DNA of 64,000 nt from Gemmatimonadetes bacterium T265. Its GTDB lineage: Bacteria; Gemmatimonadota; Gemmatimonadetes; Gemmatimonadales; Gemmatimonadaceae. Positions 51,002 to 60,483 of the stretch are shown here, one piece after another. The translations under genes were made by a program, and so were the position numbers. The stretch covers positions 124,001 to 188,000 of the forward strand of contig BPUI01000005.1 of NCBI GenBank assembly GCA_019973575.1. Direction: 5' to 3'. The notes beneath the pieces are model-generated. The model ran no database searches, was not told the origin of the DNA, and saw only the letters and a list, made by a program, of their open reading frames with translations. Numbering within the stretch: position 1 is the stretch's first letter; every line of letters starts with the position of its first letter.

Positions 51002-54000
51002 GTCGCCCCCGCGTGCGCGGGGATGGACCCTTCTCGGCGAGCGTTTGGTTGTATGCGCCGACGTCGCCCCCGCGTGCGCGGGGATGGACCCGCCTACCTC
51101 CTGAACGACCCGCCGTACATCGAGTCGCCCCCGCGTGCGCGGGGATGGACCCCAGCTCCTCAACAACATCGCGTGGATTGCCGTGTCGCCCCCGCGTGCG
51201 CGGGGATGGACCCGCGCCCCGCACCGGCACGGTGCAGTGGAGCGAGTCGCCCCCGCGTGCGCGGGGATGGACCCCTGCTCCCGCCGCTCGACGCAATCCT
51301 GCGCATGTCGCCCCCGCGTGCGCGGGGATGGACCCCAGTGTTACTACGGCACGGGCGCGGCCGCGCAGTCGCCCCCGCGTGCGCGGGGATGGACCCGCCT
51401 GCGCGACCGCGCGCGTCGGCTTGCCGGCGTCGCCCCCGCGTGCGCGGGGATGGACCCACAAGGACGCCGAGCGCGCGCGCCTCGTCCGCGTCGCCCCCGC
51501 GTGCGCGGGGATGGACCCACGGAGCGTACGGGCGCGCGGAACGAGCGAGTGTCGCCCCCGCGTGCGCGGGGATGGACCCGTGCTGCGGCCGACGAGCTGC
51601 GCGACGGCGTAGTCGCCCCCGCGTGCGCGGGGATGGACCCACCCACGGGCCGCGGTAGTCGTCCCGGCCGCGGTCGCCCCCGCGTGCGCGGGGATGGACC
51701 CGACCCAACGCACGTCGCCGGTGAGCGTGGCGCGTCGCCCCCGCGTGCGCGGGGATGGACCCGTCGAACATGATCGGTAGGGCTGAGAGTGGTGGTCGCC
51801 CCCGCGTGCGCGGGGATGGACCCACGGCGTGTGGACTAATGGTAGGTCGGAGCACGTCGCCCCCGCGTGCGCGGGGATGGACCCCCGAAGCTGTACGCGT
51901 GCCGGCCGTCGGCGAAGTCGCCCCCGCGTGCGCGGGGATGGACCCCACTTCCCTCGTCCGTGTTTGCTGTGACCGATGTCGCCCCCGCGTGCGCGGGGAT
52001 GGACCCTCGGACTCGCCCAGGCGTTAGGCCGCGCCGGGGTCGCCCCCGCGTGCGCGGGGATGGACCCGTCGCGTCGTCGCCGTACGCGTTGGCGTCGGCG
52101 TCGCCCCCGCGTGCGCGGGGATGGACCCTCCCGCGTGTTCATCCCCGGCGAAGGTGCGACGTCGCCCCCGCGTGCGCGGGGATGGACCCCCGTTCGGCGT
52201 GCCGGCGGTGCTGCCGCCCGCGTCGCCCCCGCGTGCGCGGGGATGGACCCCCGTTCGGCGTGCCGGCGGTGCTGCCGCCCGCGTCGCCCCCGCGTGCGCG
52301 GGGATGGACCCCGTCCGTTAGGCACGCAGATTCCCGCGCTCCCGTCGCCCCCGCGTGCGCGGGGATGGACCCCCGCAGGGCGCGGGGTGGGGTCCGATGC
52401 AGGTGTCGCCCCCGCGTGCGCGGGGATGGACCCGCCAGGTGCGCGAGCTGCGCGTCGACGGTCTGGTCGCCCCCGCGTGCGCGGGGATGGACCCCTGTTC
52501 AACGCACAGGACACCTCGGACGGGTCGTCGCCCCCGCGTGCGCGGGGATGGACCCGCCTTCGTGCGCGGCCAGTGCACGCTCACGGGGTCGCCCCCGCGT
52601 GCGCGGGGATGGACCCGTCGTCACGTTCGAGACGCAGCGGCTGCGCGTGTCGCCCCCGCGTGCGCGGGGATGGACCCGGGATCAGGCGCACGCGGCGCCA
52701 GATGCCGTCGTCGCCCCCGCGTGCGCGGGGATGGACCCGGGTCGTAGTAGCCATGCCGGCTCGCCGCGGCGTCGCCCCCGCGTGCGCGGGGATGGACCCG
52801 ATCAAGGTCCGCCCACCGCGCGCGGATCTCGGTCGCCCCCGCGTGCGCGGGGATGGACCCGCGTCGCACGTCGAGGTCGCAAATGTCACCGTGTCGCCCC
52901 CGCGTGCGCGGGGATGGACCCATCTGAGCGTCGCCAAGTTCACGGACGCCGCGGTCGCCCCCGCGTGCGCGGGGATGGACCCGCGTCTAACTCCCACGAC
53001 GAATCGCCGTATTCGTCGCCCCCGCGTGCGCGGGGATGGACCCAAAACGCAGCAACTTCGCTGCGCAACGATTACGTCGCCCCCGCGTGCGCGGGGATGG
53101 ACCGCACTCACCGGCGGCGACCTCGCCGCGTTCTCGGTCGCCCCCGCGTGCGCGGGGATGGACCCGCGCGCGCCTCCTCCTCATCCATCCACCCGGCGTC
53201 GCCCCCGCGTGCGCGGGGATGGACCCGCGCGCGCCTCCTCCTCATCCATCCACCCGGCGTCGCCCCCGCGTGCGCGGGGATGGACCCGCCGGGGCATCTC
53301 GTGAGCGCCCGCCGTCGCCGTCGCCCCCGCGTGCGCGGGGATGGACCCGTGACTAACGCGGCGGACACGATCGCCCGCTTGTCGCCCCCGCGTGCGCGGG
53401 GATGGACCCGCGCGGGACAGCTGCAGGTCGACCCGGCAGAGGTCGCCCCCGCGTGCGCGGGGATGGACCCCGATACCACCACTGCGGGTCGGCCGTCGCG
53501 CAGTCGCCCCCGCGTGCGCGGGGATGGACCCGGCTCGGACCGTATCGACCGCGGTGACTACGTGTCGCCCCCGCGTGCGCGGGGATGGACCCGCGGGAGA
53601 GACCGCGTGAGCGGCGCGCACATCGTCGCCCCCGCGTGCGCGGGGATGGACCCGCGTAGCCGGGCTTCGTGAAGTCGAGCGCGGCGTCGCCCCCGCGTGC
53701 GCGGGGATGGACCCGCGGCGTAGGCGCGGCGGATGTCGTCGGGGGTGTCGCCCCCGCGTGCGCGGGGATGGACCCTCCGGAAGCGCGTCATGGAGAACCC
53801 GACCGGGGTCGCCCCCGCGTGCGCGGGGATGGACCCCGCCCGATGATCCGCCTCGCCTTCCTCGCCGCGTCGCCCCCGCGTGCGCGGGGATGGACCGCGC
53901 ACGCGGAAACCGGACGCGACGGAACTAACGTCGCCCCCGCGTGCGCGGGGATGGACCCTCGGCATTTGATCGACCGCCTGGTCTACGGACGTCGCCCCCG

Positions 54001-54874
54001 CGTGCGCGGGGATGGACCCTCGGGGGCGTGTGGGCTGTAGATCTCGAGCATGTCGCCCCCGCGTGCGCGGGGATGGACCCGCGGAGGTCGCGTGCTACCT
54101 CCGCGACGACGGGTCGCCCCCGCGTGCGCGGGGATGGACCCTCCGCAACGCGCGCGAGCAGGAAGGTGACGTCGTCGCCCCCGCGTGCGCGGGGATGGAC
54201 CCGCGAGCGAGATCAGCGGCAAGCAGCAGACGCGGTCGCCCCCGCGTGCGCGGGGATGGACCCTGCTCGAGGACACCGTCACCGACGCGGGCGTCGTCGC
54301 CCCCGCGTGCGCGGGGATGGACCCGCGGACCCGACGCGGGGGAGTCCCGGGACCGTGTCGCCCCCGCGTGCGCGGGGATGGACCCTGAACGCCGTGCTCG
54401 CTGAGCAGGGCACACGCGTCGCCCCCGCGTGCGCGGGGATGGACCCGCCTTCGACGCCGCGTTGCCCTTCGTCACGAAGTCGCCCCCGCGTGCGCGGGGA
54501 TGGACCCCGCTGCCGAGCCACGGGCATCAACTCGGCGACGCCGCCCCCGCGTGCGCGGGGATGGACCCGCGTCGCACCAGAAGTCGCCGGCCGTGCCCCC
54601 GTCGCCCCCGCGTGCGCGGGGATGGACCCAGCTTGGATGCGTACGCGTCGTCCGTCGCGTAGTCGCCCCCGCGTGCGCGGGGATGGACCCACGCGCTCGC
54701 CGCCGCGCTGCAGCGCGAGATCGTCGCCCCCGCGTGCGCGGGGATGGACCCTCCACGGGCCAGAACGAGGTCACCGGGTACACGTCGCCCCCGCGTGCGC
54801 GGGGATGGACCCGGAAAGGTTGTACAATGGATCGCGGACGAACGCGTCGCCCCCGCGTGCGCGGGGATGACTCC
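51002..54874 (+). CRISPR. type I-E CRISPR array, 64 repeats and 63 spacers
   Basis: Repeat of 29 nt (first copy 51002-51030), starting GTCGCCCCCG and ending GGATGGACCC, with the hairpin CCCCGCG-TG-CGCGGGG, in the orientation of known I-E repeats and the same strand as the cas genes. Repeat starts fall exactly every 61 nt from 51002 to 54784, then 62 nt to the last at 54846, giving 62 spacers of 32 nt and one of 33 nt. Variants: position 29 is G in the repeats starting at 53076 and 53869; position 2 is C in the repeat starting at 54540; the last repeat is altered in its final six bases. Two adjacent spacer duplications occur (52190/52251 and 53166/53227). Confidence 0.99.
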
Positions 54875-54905
54875 CGGATTGTCTGATAGGCTAACCTATC
54901 GGCGC

Positions 54906-54934
54906 GTCGCCCCCACGTGAACGAGGGTACACCA
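54906..54934 (+). repeat. decayed 65th CRISPR repeat
   Basis: Starts GTCGCCCCCACGTGAACGAG, 60 nt after the last regular repeat, and clearly derived from it. The stem is destroyed by several substitutions. It confirms that the leader-distal, oldest end lies to the right. Confidence 0.75.
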
Positions 54935-55011
54935 CGATTCGCGGCAGTCGCCCGGGAACGCCGGGGCGGTTCACTTTCGCGTCGGCGGTTAGACGTGCGC
55001 GCGTCGGCATA

Positions 55012-55036
55012 TCCGAAATCTTCAGCCCATTTCGGA
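55012..55036. promoter_or_regulatory. perfect 8-bp inverted repeat
   Basis: TCCGAAAT at 55012-55019 and ATTTCGGA at 55029-55036 are perfect reverse complements around a 9-nt loop. This lies in the 369-bp gap between the CRISPR array and the minus-strand hydrolase gene, which otherwise shows no gene. It could be an operator or a hairpin terminating array transcription, though no T-run follows. Confidence 0.35.
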
Positions 55037-55303
55037 CAACGCGAGCGAACCTCGGAACGAGCGGACGCAGCCGGCGACGTGCGTTAGGCATGGGTCGAAT
55101 TTGCAATCAACCTACAGGAGGACGAGTCCGCGCTAGAGGCGCCCGCTTTCGCAACGCCGTGTCCGCGAACTCATTTCACAACCTCGGGCTTCGCTCTCGG
55201 GTGCCGCGTCCCAGAAACCTCCGGAACGGCGGCGATCACGCCTACCCGTCGTCGGGTCGCCCCGCACGCGCCGGCCGACGCGCAGGCGCGTCGGCCGCGG
55301 GGC

Positions 55304-56197
55304 TCACTCGATCCGCGCCACGCCGTGCCCCGGCTTGGGGAACCGGACGAACACCGCCGGGTCGTGGCCCGGCACGATGCGCCGCGGGTCGCCCGCGAGC
55401 CGCGCCATGCGCGCCTGGGCCGCGAGGTTCGACGCCGAGTCGAGCGTCTGCGCGATCGGCCGGTGCGCCTCGAGGTTCTCGTACAGATAGGCGTTGTCCG
55501 ACGCGAGCACGACCGTCCCGTGCAGGGTCGCCACGCCCACGTACTGCGACGCGTACGTGTGCCGCCCGCCCGTGTACGCCACGATCCCGGGCAGCACGGG
55601 CATGCTGTCACCCTCGAGCAGCGTGACCCGGCCCGCCGCGCGCAGCTGCGCGAGCATCGCCGCGTCGACCGCGTCGATGGCCGGATCGCGCGCGCGCCCG
55701 GCCGCGTCGACGTGGTGGTCGTACTCGGCCCGCTGGATCCAGACGCGCGCGTGCGGGAACAGGTCGGCGCCGTCGAGGTGGTCCCAGTGCACGTGGGAGA
55801 CGATCAGGTCGGTCACGTCCGCCGGCCGCACGCCGAGGGCGGCGAGCGCGACGTCCGGGCGCCGGTAGTCGGCGGGGTGCCACCGGCCGACGAACGCGTC
55901 GCGGTAGAAGCCGGCGTCGAGCAGCACGGTCCGGCGGCGGCCGTCCGGACCCGGCTCTCGGACGAGCCAGACCATCAGCGCGATGTCGATGCGCCGCGTC
56001 GTGTCGGCGCCGGCCACGAGCGCGGCGACGGGGAAATCGCGGAGCGTCCCGTAGCGGACCGCGTAGATCTCGACCGGAAGCGGCGCCCCCGCCGTGTCTG
56101 CCCGGGGCGCACGCGGCCGCGCGGCCGCCCCGGTGATACAGCCGACCGTGCACAGGAGCGCGGCCACGAGGGCGGCGCCGATTTGTTGGCGGAACAT
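55304..56197 (-). CDS. exported metallo-beta-lactamase-fold hydrolase (lactonase-like)
   Basis: 297 residues from the ATG at 56197, preceded by AAGGAG (a longer in-frame start at 56239 lacks such a site). A signal peptide, possibly lipoprotein type, is present (MFRQQIGAALVAALLCTVGC). Zinc motif HVHWDHLDG, later EYDHHVD, GGRHTYASQ, LASDNAYLYENL and IVPGHDP give the MBL-fold ligand set. The layout is closest to N-acyl-homoserine-lactonase-like (AiiA/AttM class) proteins, so a secreted or periplasmic lactonase is possible; substrate unknown. Transcribed toward the CRISPR array. Confidence 0.83.
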   Translation of the reverse strand: MFRQQIGAALVAALLCTVGCITGAAARPRAPRADTAGAPLPVEIYAVRYGTLRDFPVAALVAGADTTRRIDIALMVWLVREPGPDGRRRTVLLDAGFYRDAFVGRWHPADYRRPDVALAALGVRPADVTDLIVSHVHWDHLDGADLFPHARVWIQRAEYDHHVDAAGRARDPAIDAVDAAMLAQLRAAGRVTLLEGDSMPVLPGIVAYTGGRHTYASQYVGVATLHGTVVLASDNAYLYENLEAHRPIAQTLDSASNLAAQARMARLAGDPRRIVPGHDPAVFVRFPKPGHGVARIE

Positions 56198-56632
56198 GGC
56201 CCGTCTCCTTCCAATCGCTCCAATCGCGGCGACGCGCACTCACCAGGGCGCGGGTCCGCGGCGCCGGCGGAAGATAGGCCGCCGTCACCGGACGGCGATC
56301 CCGGCGTCGCGCATCAGGGCGCGTACCAGACCCTCCGAGGTCACGACGGCCTCTCCGGCTCTCGTCGACACCGGAGCTGAGGTCGGACGTGGATGACGTC
56401 GCACGTTGGCTCGTCGCGGACGGCGCGATGCGGTCCGGGAAACTGACCATCCGCTCCAGCCTATCGGGCGTCTCGTGACGCAAGACGCCCGTCGTCCACG
56501 GCAACGGGCGCGCCCGACTAGCGCCCGCGACGCGCACGTGGTAGGCGTTCTCCAGGCGGCACGACTGGACAACGGCGTCGTGGCGCCGCTCTCGCCGACG
56601 ATCGCTGACCTCGGTACCGACGCAGGCGCAGC
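56198..56632. other. divergent intergenic region
   Basis: 435 bases between the hydrolase and the sensor kinase, which are transcribed away from each other, so promoters for both must lie here. A short minus-strand frame ends at 56285 (AVVTSEGLVRALMRDAGIAV) and could be the tail of a lost gene. No confident promoter elements were seen. Confidence 0.4.
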
Positions 56633-57883
56633 ATGCAGCAGAAGCGGAACGAGACAGCAGGAGAGGGACTCAGGTCGCGCCCCCCGAACGGCTCAGATGT
56701 CAGCCGATCGCCCGCCGCCTCGCTGCTTGGCGTGCGCGAAACCCGTGTGCTGCTCCTCGGCTGGACGCTGGTCTACGGCTTCGGCTCGTGGCTCCTCGAG
56801 TACGTGTATGCGAGCGTTGGGGCGGCCCGCCCGACGAGCGTCGCCACCGGCAGCAAGAACGTCATCTACGCCCTGGTCTGGGCGCCGCTCCTTGCCGCCG
56901 CGGTCGCGCTGACGGATTGGTGGCCCGTCCGATCGGCGACGGACGGGCCGCGGCTCCTGCTGCACGGGGCCGCAATCGTCGCCGCACCCTTCGCGTGGGG
57001 GACGGCGGCCTACTACCTGTGCCTGACGTTCGTTCCCGGGTGGGCGCCCTGGGGCGTGTGGCGCACGTACCTGAAGACGGCGAACGGCGTGCTGTACGTG
57101 TACGTCGTCGTCGTCGGCATCTGCCACGTCGCGCACTGGATCCGCGCGAACCGCACGCGTGAGGTGGCGGCCCTGCGCGCCGCCGAGGCGGCGACGCGCG
57201 CCCAGTTGCAGGTGCTATCGCTGGAGTTGCAGCCGCACTTCCTGTTGAACGCGCTCAACGCCGTCTCCGCGCTGATCTACGACGACGGGGATCGCGCGGT
57301 CGAGGCGCTCCGGGGACTGCGCGCCATGCTCGACCAGTCGGTGCGGTCCGCGAGCGTGGCGGAAGTCGCGCTCGCCGACGAGGTCGCCTCACTGGCCACC
57401 TACACGCGGGTGCAGGAGCTGCGGTTCGGCGACCGGCTCGCGCTCACCTGGCGCGTCGCACCGGGCGTCGAACACGCCGCGCTCCCGCCATTCCTGCTGC
57501 AGCCGCTCGTCGAGAACGCGATCAAGTTCAGCGTCGAGGCGCTGCCCGGACGCCATGAGGTCTCGGTCGAGGCGACGCGCACCGGCGGCGACCTCGTGCT
57601 GCGCGTGAGCGACGACGGCGTCGGCGTGCAGGCCGCTCGCGGCGCTCCCCCTTATGGCACTCCCGCGCGCGGCTTCGGGCACGGGCTGCGGAACGCGCGC
57701 GCGCGCCTCCAGCAGACGTACGGCGCACGGCATCGGCTCACCCTGACGGCCGGCCCGTCCGGGCGCGGGACGGTGGTCGAGGCGCGGATCCCGTTCCGCA
57801 TCGCCGGTGCAACGCCGATGGCGCTGACGTGGGCGGAGGTCGCGCCGCACGCGGCGGGGGTCGCGCCCGCGGGGTCAGCGTGA
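56633..57883 (+). CDS. LytS-type membrane sensor histidine kinase
   Basis: 416 residues. Four predicted membrane helices lie in the first 180 residues (VLLLGWTLVYGFGSWLLEYV, VWAPLLAAAVALTDW, AAIVAAPFAWGTAAYYLCL, GVLYVYVVVVGICHVAHWI), then a coiled coil. The His-kinase box has His202 (LELQPHFLLNALNAVSALIY). The ATP-binding domain is complete: N box LVENAIKFS, G box VSDDGVGV, GLRNARARL. No LytTR or other response regulator gene is adjacent. The stop overlaps the start of the phosphoesterase gene. Confidence 0.88.
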   Translation: MQQKRNETAGEGLRSRPPNGSDVSRSPAASLLGVRETRVLLLGWTLVYGFGSWLLEYVYASVGAARPTSVATGSKNVIYALVWAPLLAAAVALTDWWPVRSATDGPRLLLHGAAIVAAPFAWGTAAYYLCLTFVPGWAPWGVWRTYLKTANGVLYVYVVVVGICHVAHWIRANRTREVAALRAAEAATRAQLQVLSLELQPHFLLNALNAVSALIYDDGDRAVEALRGLRAMLDQSVRSASVAEVALADEVASLATYTRVQELRFGDRLALTWRVAPGVEHAALPPFLLQPLVENAIKFSVEALPGRHEVSVEATRTGGDLVLRVSDDGVGVQAARGAPPYGTPARGFGHGLRNARARLQQTYGARHRLTLTAGPSGRGTVVEARIPFRIAGATPMALTWAEVAPHAAGVAPAGSA

Positions 57884-58773
57884 GCCGACCGGGCGCGGCG
57901 CGCGATGGCACGCCGGCCGTGATCGTGTCCGACGTCCACATCGGCGCGGTGCCTGACACGACCGAGCGCGCATTCCTGGAGTTCCTGCGTTACGCGGCGC
58001 GCGACGCGGGCGCGCTGGTCATCGCCGGCGACCTGTTCGACGTCGGGCCGGTAGACGCCGGCCCGGTCGTGCCGCCACACGCGGCGGTGATCGCGCGCGT
58101 AGCGGAGGCGGTCCGGGCGGGGCTTTCCGTCAGCTTCATCGGCGGGAACCGCGACCCGATCGAGTGGAGCGGTCCCGCCCTGCGAGGCGTGGGCGTGCGG
58201 GTCCTGCCCGACCCGTCGGAGCTGTGGATCGCGGGCCGGCGCGCACTGGTGGCGCACGGTGACGGGGCGCGATGGGGCGCGAGCCCGTACCGGAACCCAT
58301 ACCCGCTCCTGCGGCATCCGGCGCTCGTGTGGGGTGTGCGGCAGGTGATGCGCACGCGCTGGCGCGAGCACGCGTTTCGCGCGCTCGCGGAGCGGAGCCC
58401 GACGCGCGATCGTGCGGCGCGCCACGCCCGCGGCGAGCCGACCGGACCGAAGCGCCGCGCCCCCGCGATCGAGGCGTGGGCGCGCATGGTGCTCGACGTC
58501 GATCCCGGGCTCGCGCTCGTCGTCGCGGGGCACAGCCACCTGCCCGCCCTCGTCGAGGTCGCGCCCGGGCGGTTCTACGTCAACGCCGGCGACTGGGTGT
58601 CGCACTTCACCTACGTGATCGTGCCGCCGGGTGACGGCGCCCCGGAGGTCCGGGTGTGGCCGTCGCGCGAGCCGGTGGATTGGGGGACACTCCCGGACGC
58701 CGACGTGCCCGCGGCCGCGCGTGACGGGGTCGCACCGCCAAACACACCGAACCGCTCGAGGCATCGGCCGTGA
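57880..58773 (+). CDS. calcineurin-like metallophosphoesterase
   Basis: 297 residues from the GTG at 57880 (GTGA overlap with the kinase). Metal-binding motifs in order: SDVHIG, AGDLFDVG, GGNRDP (Arg where most have GNHD), VAHGDGARWG and AGHSHLP. The arrangement, and the long insert between AHGDG and GHSH, recall LpxH-type UDP-2,3-diacylglucosamine hydrolases, but that assignment is tentative. Lies between a kinase and a pseudokinase gene, overlapping both. Confidence 0.83.
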   Translation: MSRPGAARDGTPAVIVSDVHIGAVPDTTERAFLEFLRYAARDAGALVIAGDLFDVGPVDAGPVVPPHAAVIARVAEAVRAGLSVSFIGGNRDPIEWSGPALRGVGVRVLPDPSELWIAGRRALVAHGDGARWGASPYRNPYPLLRHPALVWGVRQVMRTRWREHAFRALAERSPTRDRAARHARGEPTGPKRRAPAIEAWARMVLDVDPGLALVVAGHSHLPALVEVAPGRFYVNAGDWVSHFTYVIVPPGDGAPEVRVWPSREPVDWGTLPDADVPAAARDGVAPPNTPNRSRHRP

Positions 58774-59918
58774 TTCGCGATCCCACCGAGGCGGGAGGGC
58801 GCCACGAAGCGACGCTCCACGCCGCGCGCCCCCTGTTGCGGCGCGCGCGAGTGTGGCGTGTCCTGCTCGCGTGGAGCGTCGCGTACGGACTGCTCACCTG
58901 GACACTCGAGGCGGCGTTGCTGCGGAAGGTGCCGGGCGCGCCGCCGGAGCCGTGGAGCGGCGCCTACCGCCTCGCCGAAACGCTGTTGTGGCTCGCGCCG
59001 ATCACGGCCGCCATCGCGATCGCGGAGCGGTGGCCGATCACGAACGTGCGACGGGAGTGGCGGCGTGTCGCCGCGCAGCTCGCGCTCGGGCTCGCGCTCG
59101 GCCCAGCGTGGGGCGCGCTCGCGTACGCGATCTCGCCGGTGCTGATGCCGTGGTGGCACGCGCGGGGGGTGTGGGGCGTGATCGCGAAGGAGGCGAAGGG
59201 CGCGCTGTTCGGGTACGGGACGACGGCGGTCCTGGCGCACGTGGCCGTGCGCGTGCTGGCCCAGCGCAGGCGCGCGGTGGCGGCCGCGGAGGCCGTCCAG
59301 CGCGCCGCCGAGGCGCGGCTCGACCTGCTCCGGCTCGAGCTGCAGCCTGACGCCCTGCTTCGCACGATGGACGGGATCGCGGACACGATCCCGCGCGATC
59401 CGGCCGCCGCGAACAACGCGCTCGTGCTGCTGGCGGACTCGCTCCGCGGCGCACTGGCGTCCGCACGCGTGCGCGAGGTGACGCTGCGGGAGGAACTCGA
59501 GAACGTCGGATCCGTCGTGCGCCTGCATGCGGCGGCGTGCGGCACCGCGGTGAGGTTCGGGGCGGCGTGCGACGCGTCGACGGCCGAGATCGCGGTGCCC
59601 CCGCAGATCGTGCAGGCGCTCGTCGAGGACCTGCTGCCGAGCATCACGGCGCGACACGCGGAAGTTGACGTCGAGGTGCGCGCCCGGTCGACTGCTACAG
59701 GTGTGGAGGTCGACCTGACATTCGGCACTCTCGGCCGCGCCACGCCGATGACGGAGCCGCCACTCACGCGGGAGCGGGGCGTGCGCAACACACGGGAGCG
59801 CCTCCGGTCTCTCTACGGGCACGCGGGAGATCTCGCCTACCGCCGCGACGAAGAGACCGGCGCGGCCGTGATCACGCTCCGGCTACCGGTCGTACCGCCG
59901 GCACGAGCAGCGGCCTGA
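58770..59918 (+). CDS. LytS-like pseudokinase
   Basis: 382 residues, GTG start overlapping the previous stop. Same architecture as the kinase at 56633: four membrane helices (LLAWSVAYGLLTWTLEAALL, ETLLWLAPITAAIAIAE, LALGLALGPAWGALAYAI, GTTAVLAHVAVRVLA), coiled coil, then a kinase-like domain. The phospho-accepting His is Asp194 (LELQPDALLRTMDG), the N box ENA is EDL, and the DDGxGx motif is absent. GVRNTRERLRSLYG remains. It cannot be an active kinase and probably senses signals or binds the active paralog. Confidence 0.8.
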   Translation: MIRDPTEAGGRHEATLHAARPLLRRARVWRVLLAWSVAYGLLTWTLEAALLRKVPGAPPEPWSGAYRLAETLLWLAPITAAIAIAERWPITNVRREWRRVAAQLALGLALGPAWGALAYAISPVLMPWWHARGVWGVIAKEAKGALFGYGTTAVLAHVAVRVLAQRRRAVAAAEAVQRAAEARLDLLRLELQPDALLRTMDGIADTIPRDPAAANNALVLLADSLRGALASARVREVTLREELENVGSVVRLHAAACGTAVRFGAACDASTAEIAVPPQIVQALVEDLLPSITARHAEVDVEVRARSTATGVEVDLTFGTLGRATPMTEPPLTRERGVRNTRERLRSLYGHAGDLAYRRDEETGAAVITLRLPVVPPARAAA

Positions 59919-59957
59919 CGGCCGCTCGCGCTGCGGCACGGCGCGTGACGCGCCGCG

Positions 59958-59975
59958 GGCGGCGCCCGGGGGCGC
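59958..59975 (+). terminator. GC-rich hairpin after kinase/pseudokinase operon
   Basis: CGGCGCC at 59958-59964 pairs with GGCGCCG at 59969-59975 around a CGGG loop, 40 nt after the pseudokinase stop. There is no T-run, so intrinsic termination is uncertain. Confidence 0.3.
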
Positions 59976-60091
59976 CGTAGGGCGGCTCGTTCGGAGACGG
60001 ACGTCGGGGGACGGCGCGCGCGCGAGGGGGCCGCCGGCCGGCGCGGGACGCGGTGCCTAACGGAAAGGCCGCGGCCGGGCGAGTGCGGCGC

Positions 60092-60171
60092 TTGACGTTG
60101 CAGCATAATGCTGTATATTGCTTCGACAACGCGAGGGCGCTTCCGCCCCGCGAACCGAAGGAGCGTCGCGC
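60092..60171 (+). promoter_or_regulatory. promoter, palindromic operator and hairpin leader, copy 1
   Basis: TTGACG (60092-60097) and TATATT (60114-60119), 16 nt apart, look like a sigma-70 promoter. The spacer holds the palindrome CAGCATAATGCTG (60101-60113), a likely repressor site. The transcript would carry a hairpin at 60130-60152: CGCG, bulged A, GGGCG, loop CTTC, CGCCC, CGCG. Then comes AAGGAG at 60158-60163 and the ATG at 60172. The whole unit recurs at 61580-61662. Confidence 0.75.
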
Positions 60172-60483
60172 ATGGCCCGCCGGTCGCCGGTCGTCTACCT
60201 GCTCCACTTCGCCGCCCCGTACAAGCACGCGCGGCATTACGTCGGGTACTCCGAACTGCTGGCCGAACGCCTTGCGCACCACGCGGCGGGGCGCGGCGCC
60301 CGCCTCATGGCCGCGGTGAGCGCGGCGGGCATCGACCACACCGTCGCGCGCGTCTGGAAAGGCGCGGACCGCACGTTCGAGCGGCGACTGCACCGGCGCA
60401 ACGGCGCCGCCCCGCTCTGCCCAGTCTGTTCGGGGAAGGCCGCACTCGGGCGCGCCCAGCACGTCGGCGCGGGGGCGCGGTGA
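60172..60483 (+). CDS. GIY-YIG-like endonuclease family protein
   Basis: 103 residues, ATG 8 nt after AAGGAG. VVYLLHFAAPYKHARHYVGY is the two-strand GIY-YIG opening, with the first Tyr in VYLL and HYVG in place of YIG. The helix LAERLAHHAAGRGARLM and a late Glu (RTFERRLHRR) fit the catalytic Arg and Glu. A CPVC pair near the end is common in this subfamily. Likely acts on DNA. First gene behind leader copy 1. Confidence 0.72.
   Translation: MARRSPVVYLLHFAAPYKHARHYVGYSELLAERLAHHAAGRGARLMAAVSAAGIDHTVARVWKGADRTFERRLHRRNGAAPLCPVCSGKAALGRAQHVGAGAR

Noticed and set aside
51002-54874. Self-targeting spacers against genes in this window
   Set aside because: No spacer was seen by eye to match the rest of the window, but this was not an exhaustive comparison; a sequence search would be needed.
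51002-54886. Long open frames on both strands across 51.0-54.9 kb with repeated Arg/Gly/Pro motifs
   Set aside because: They are translations of the CRISPR repeats and spacers; every frame repeats the same 29-nt unit with a 61-nt period, so they are not genes.
54885-54900. Hairpin GATAGG-CTAA-CCTATC just after the last regular repeat
   Set aside because: It falls in the decayed spacer between the last repeat and the relic repeat and has no T-run; chance palindrome is the simpler reading.
56285-56572. Minus-strand frame in the hydrolase/kinase gap
   Set aside because: Only the last about 20 residues look protein-like and no start or family can be supported; treated as intergenic.
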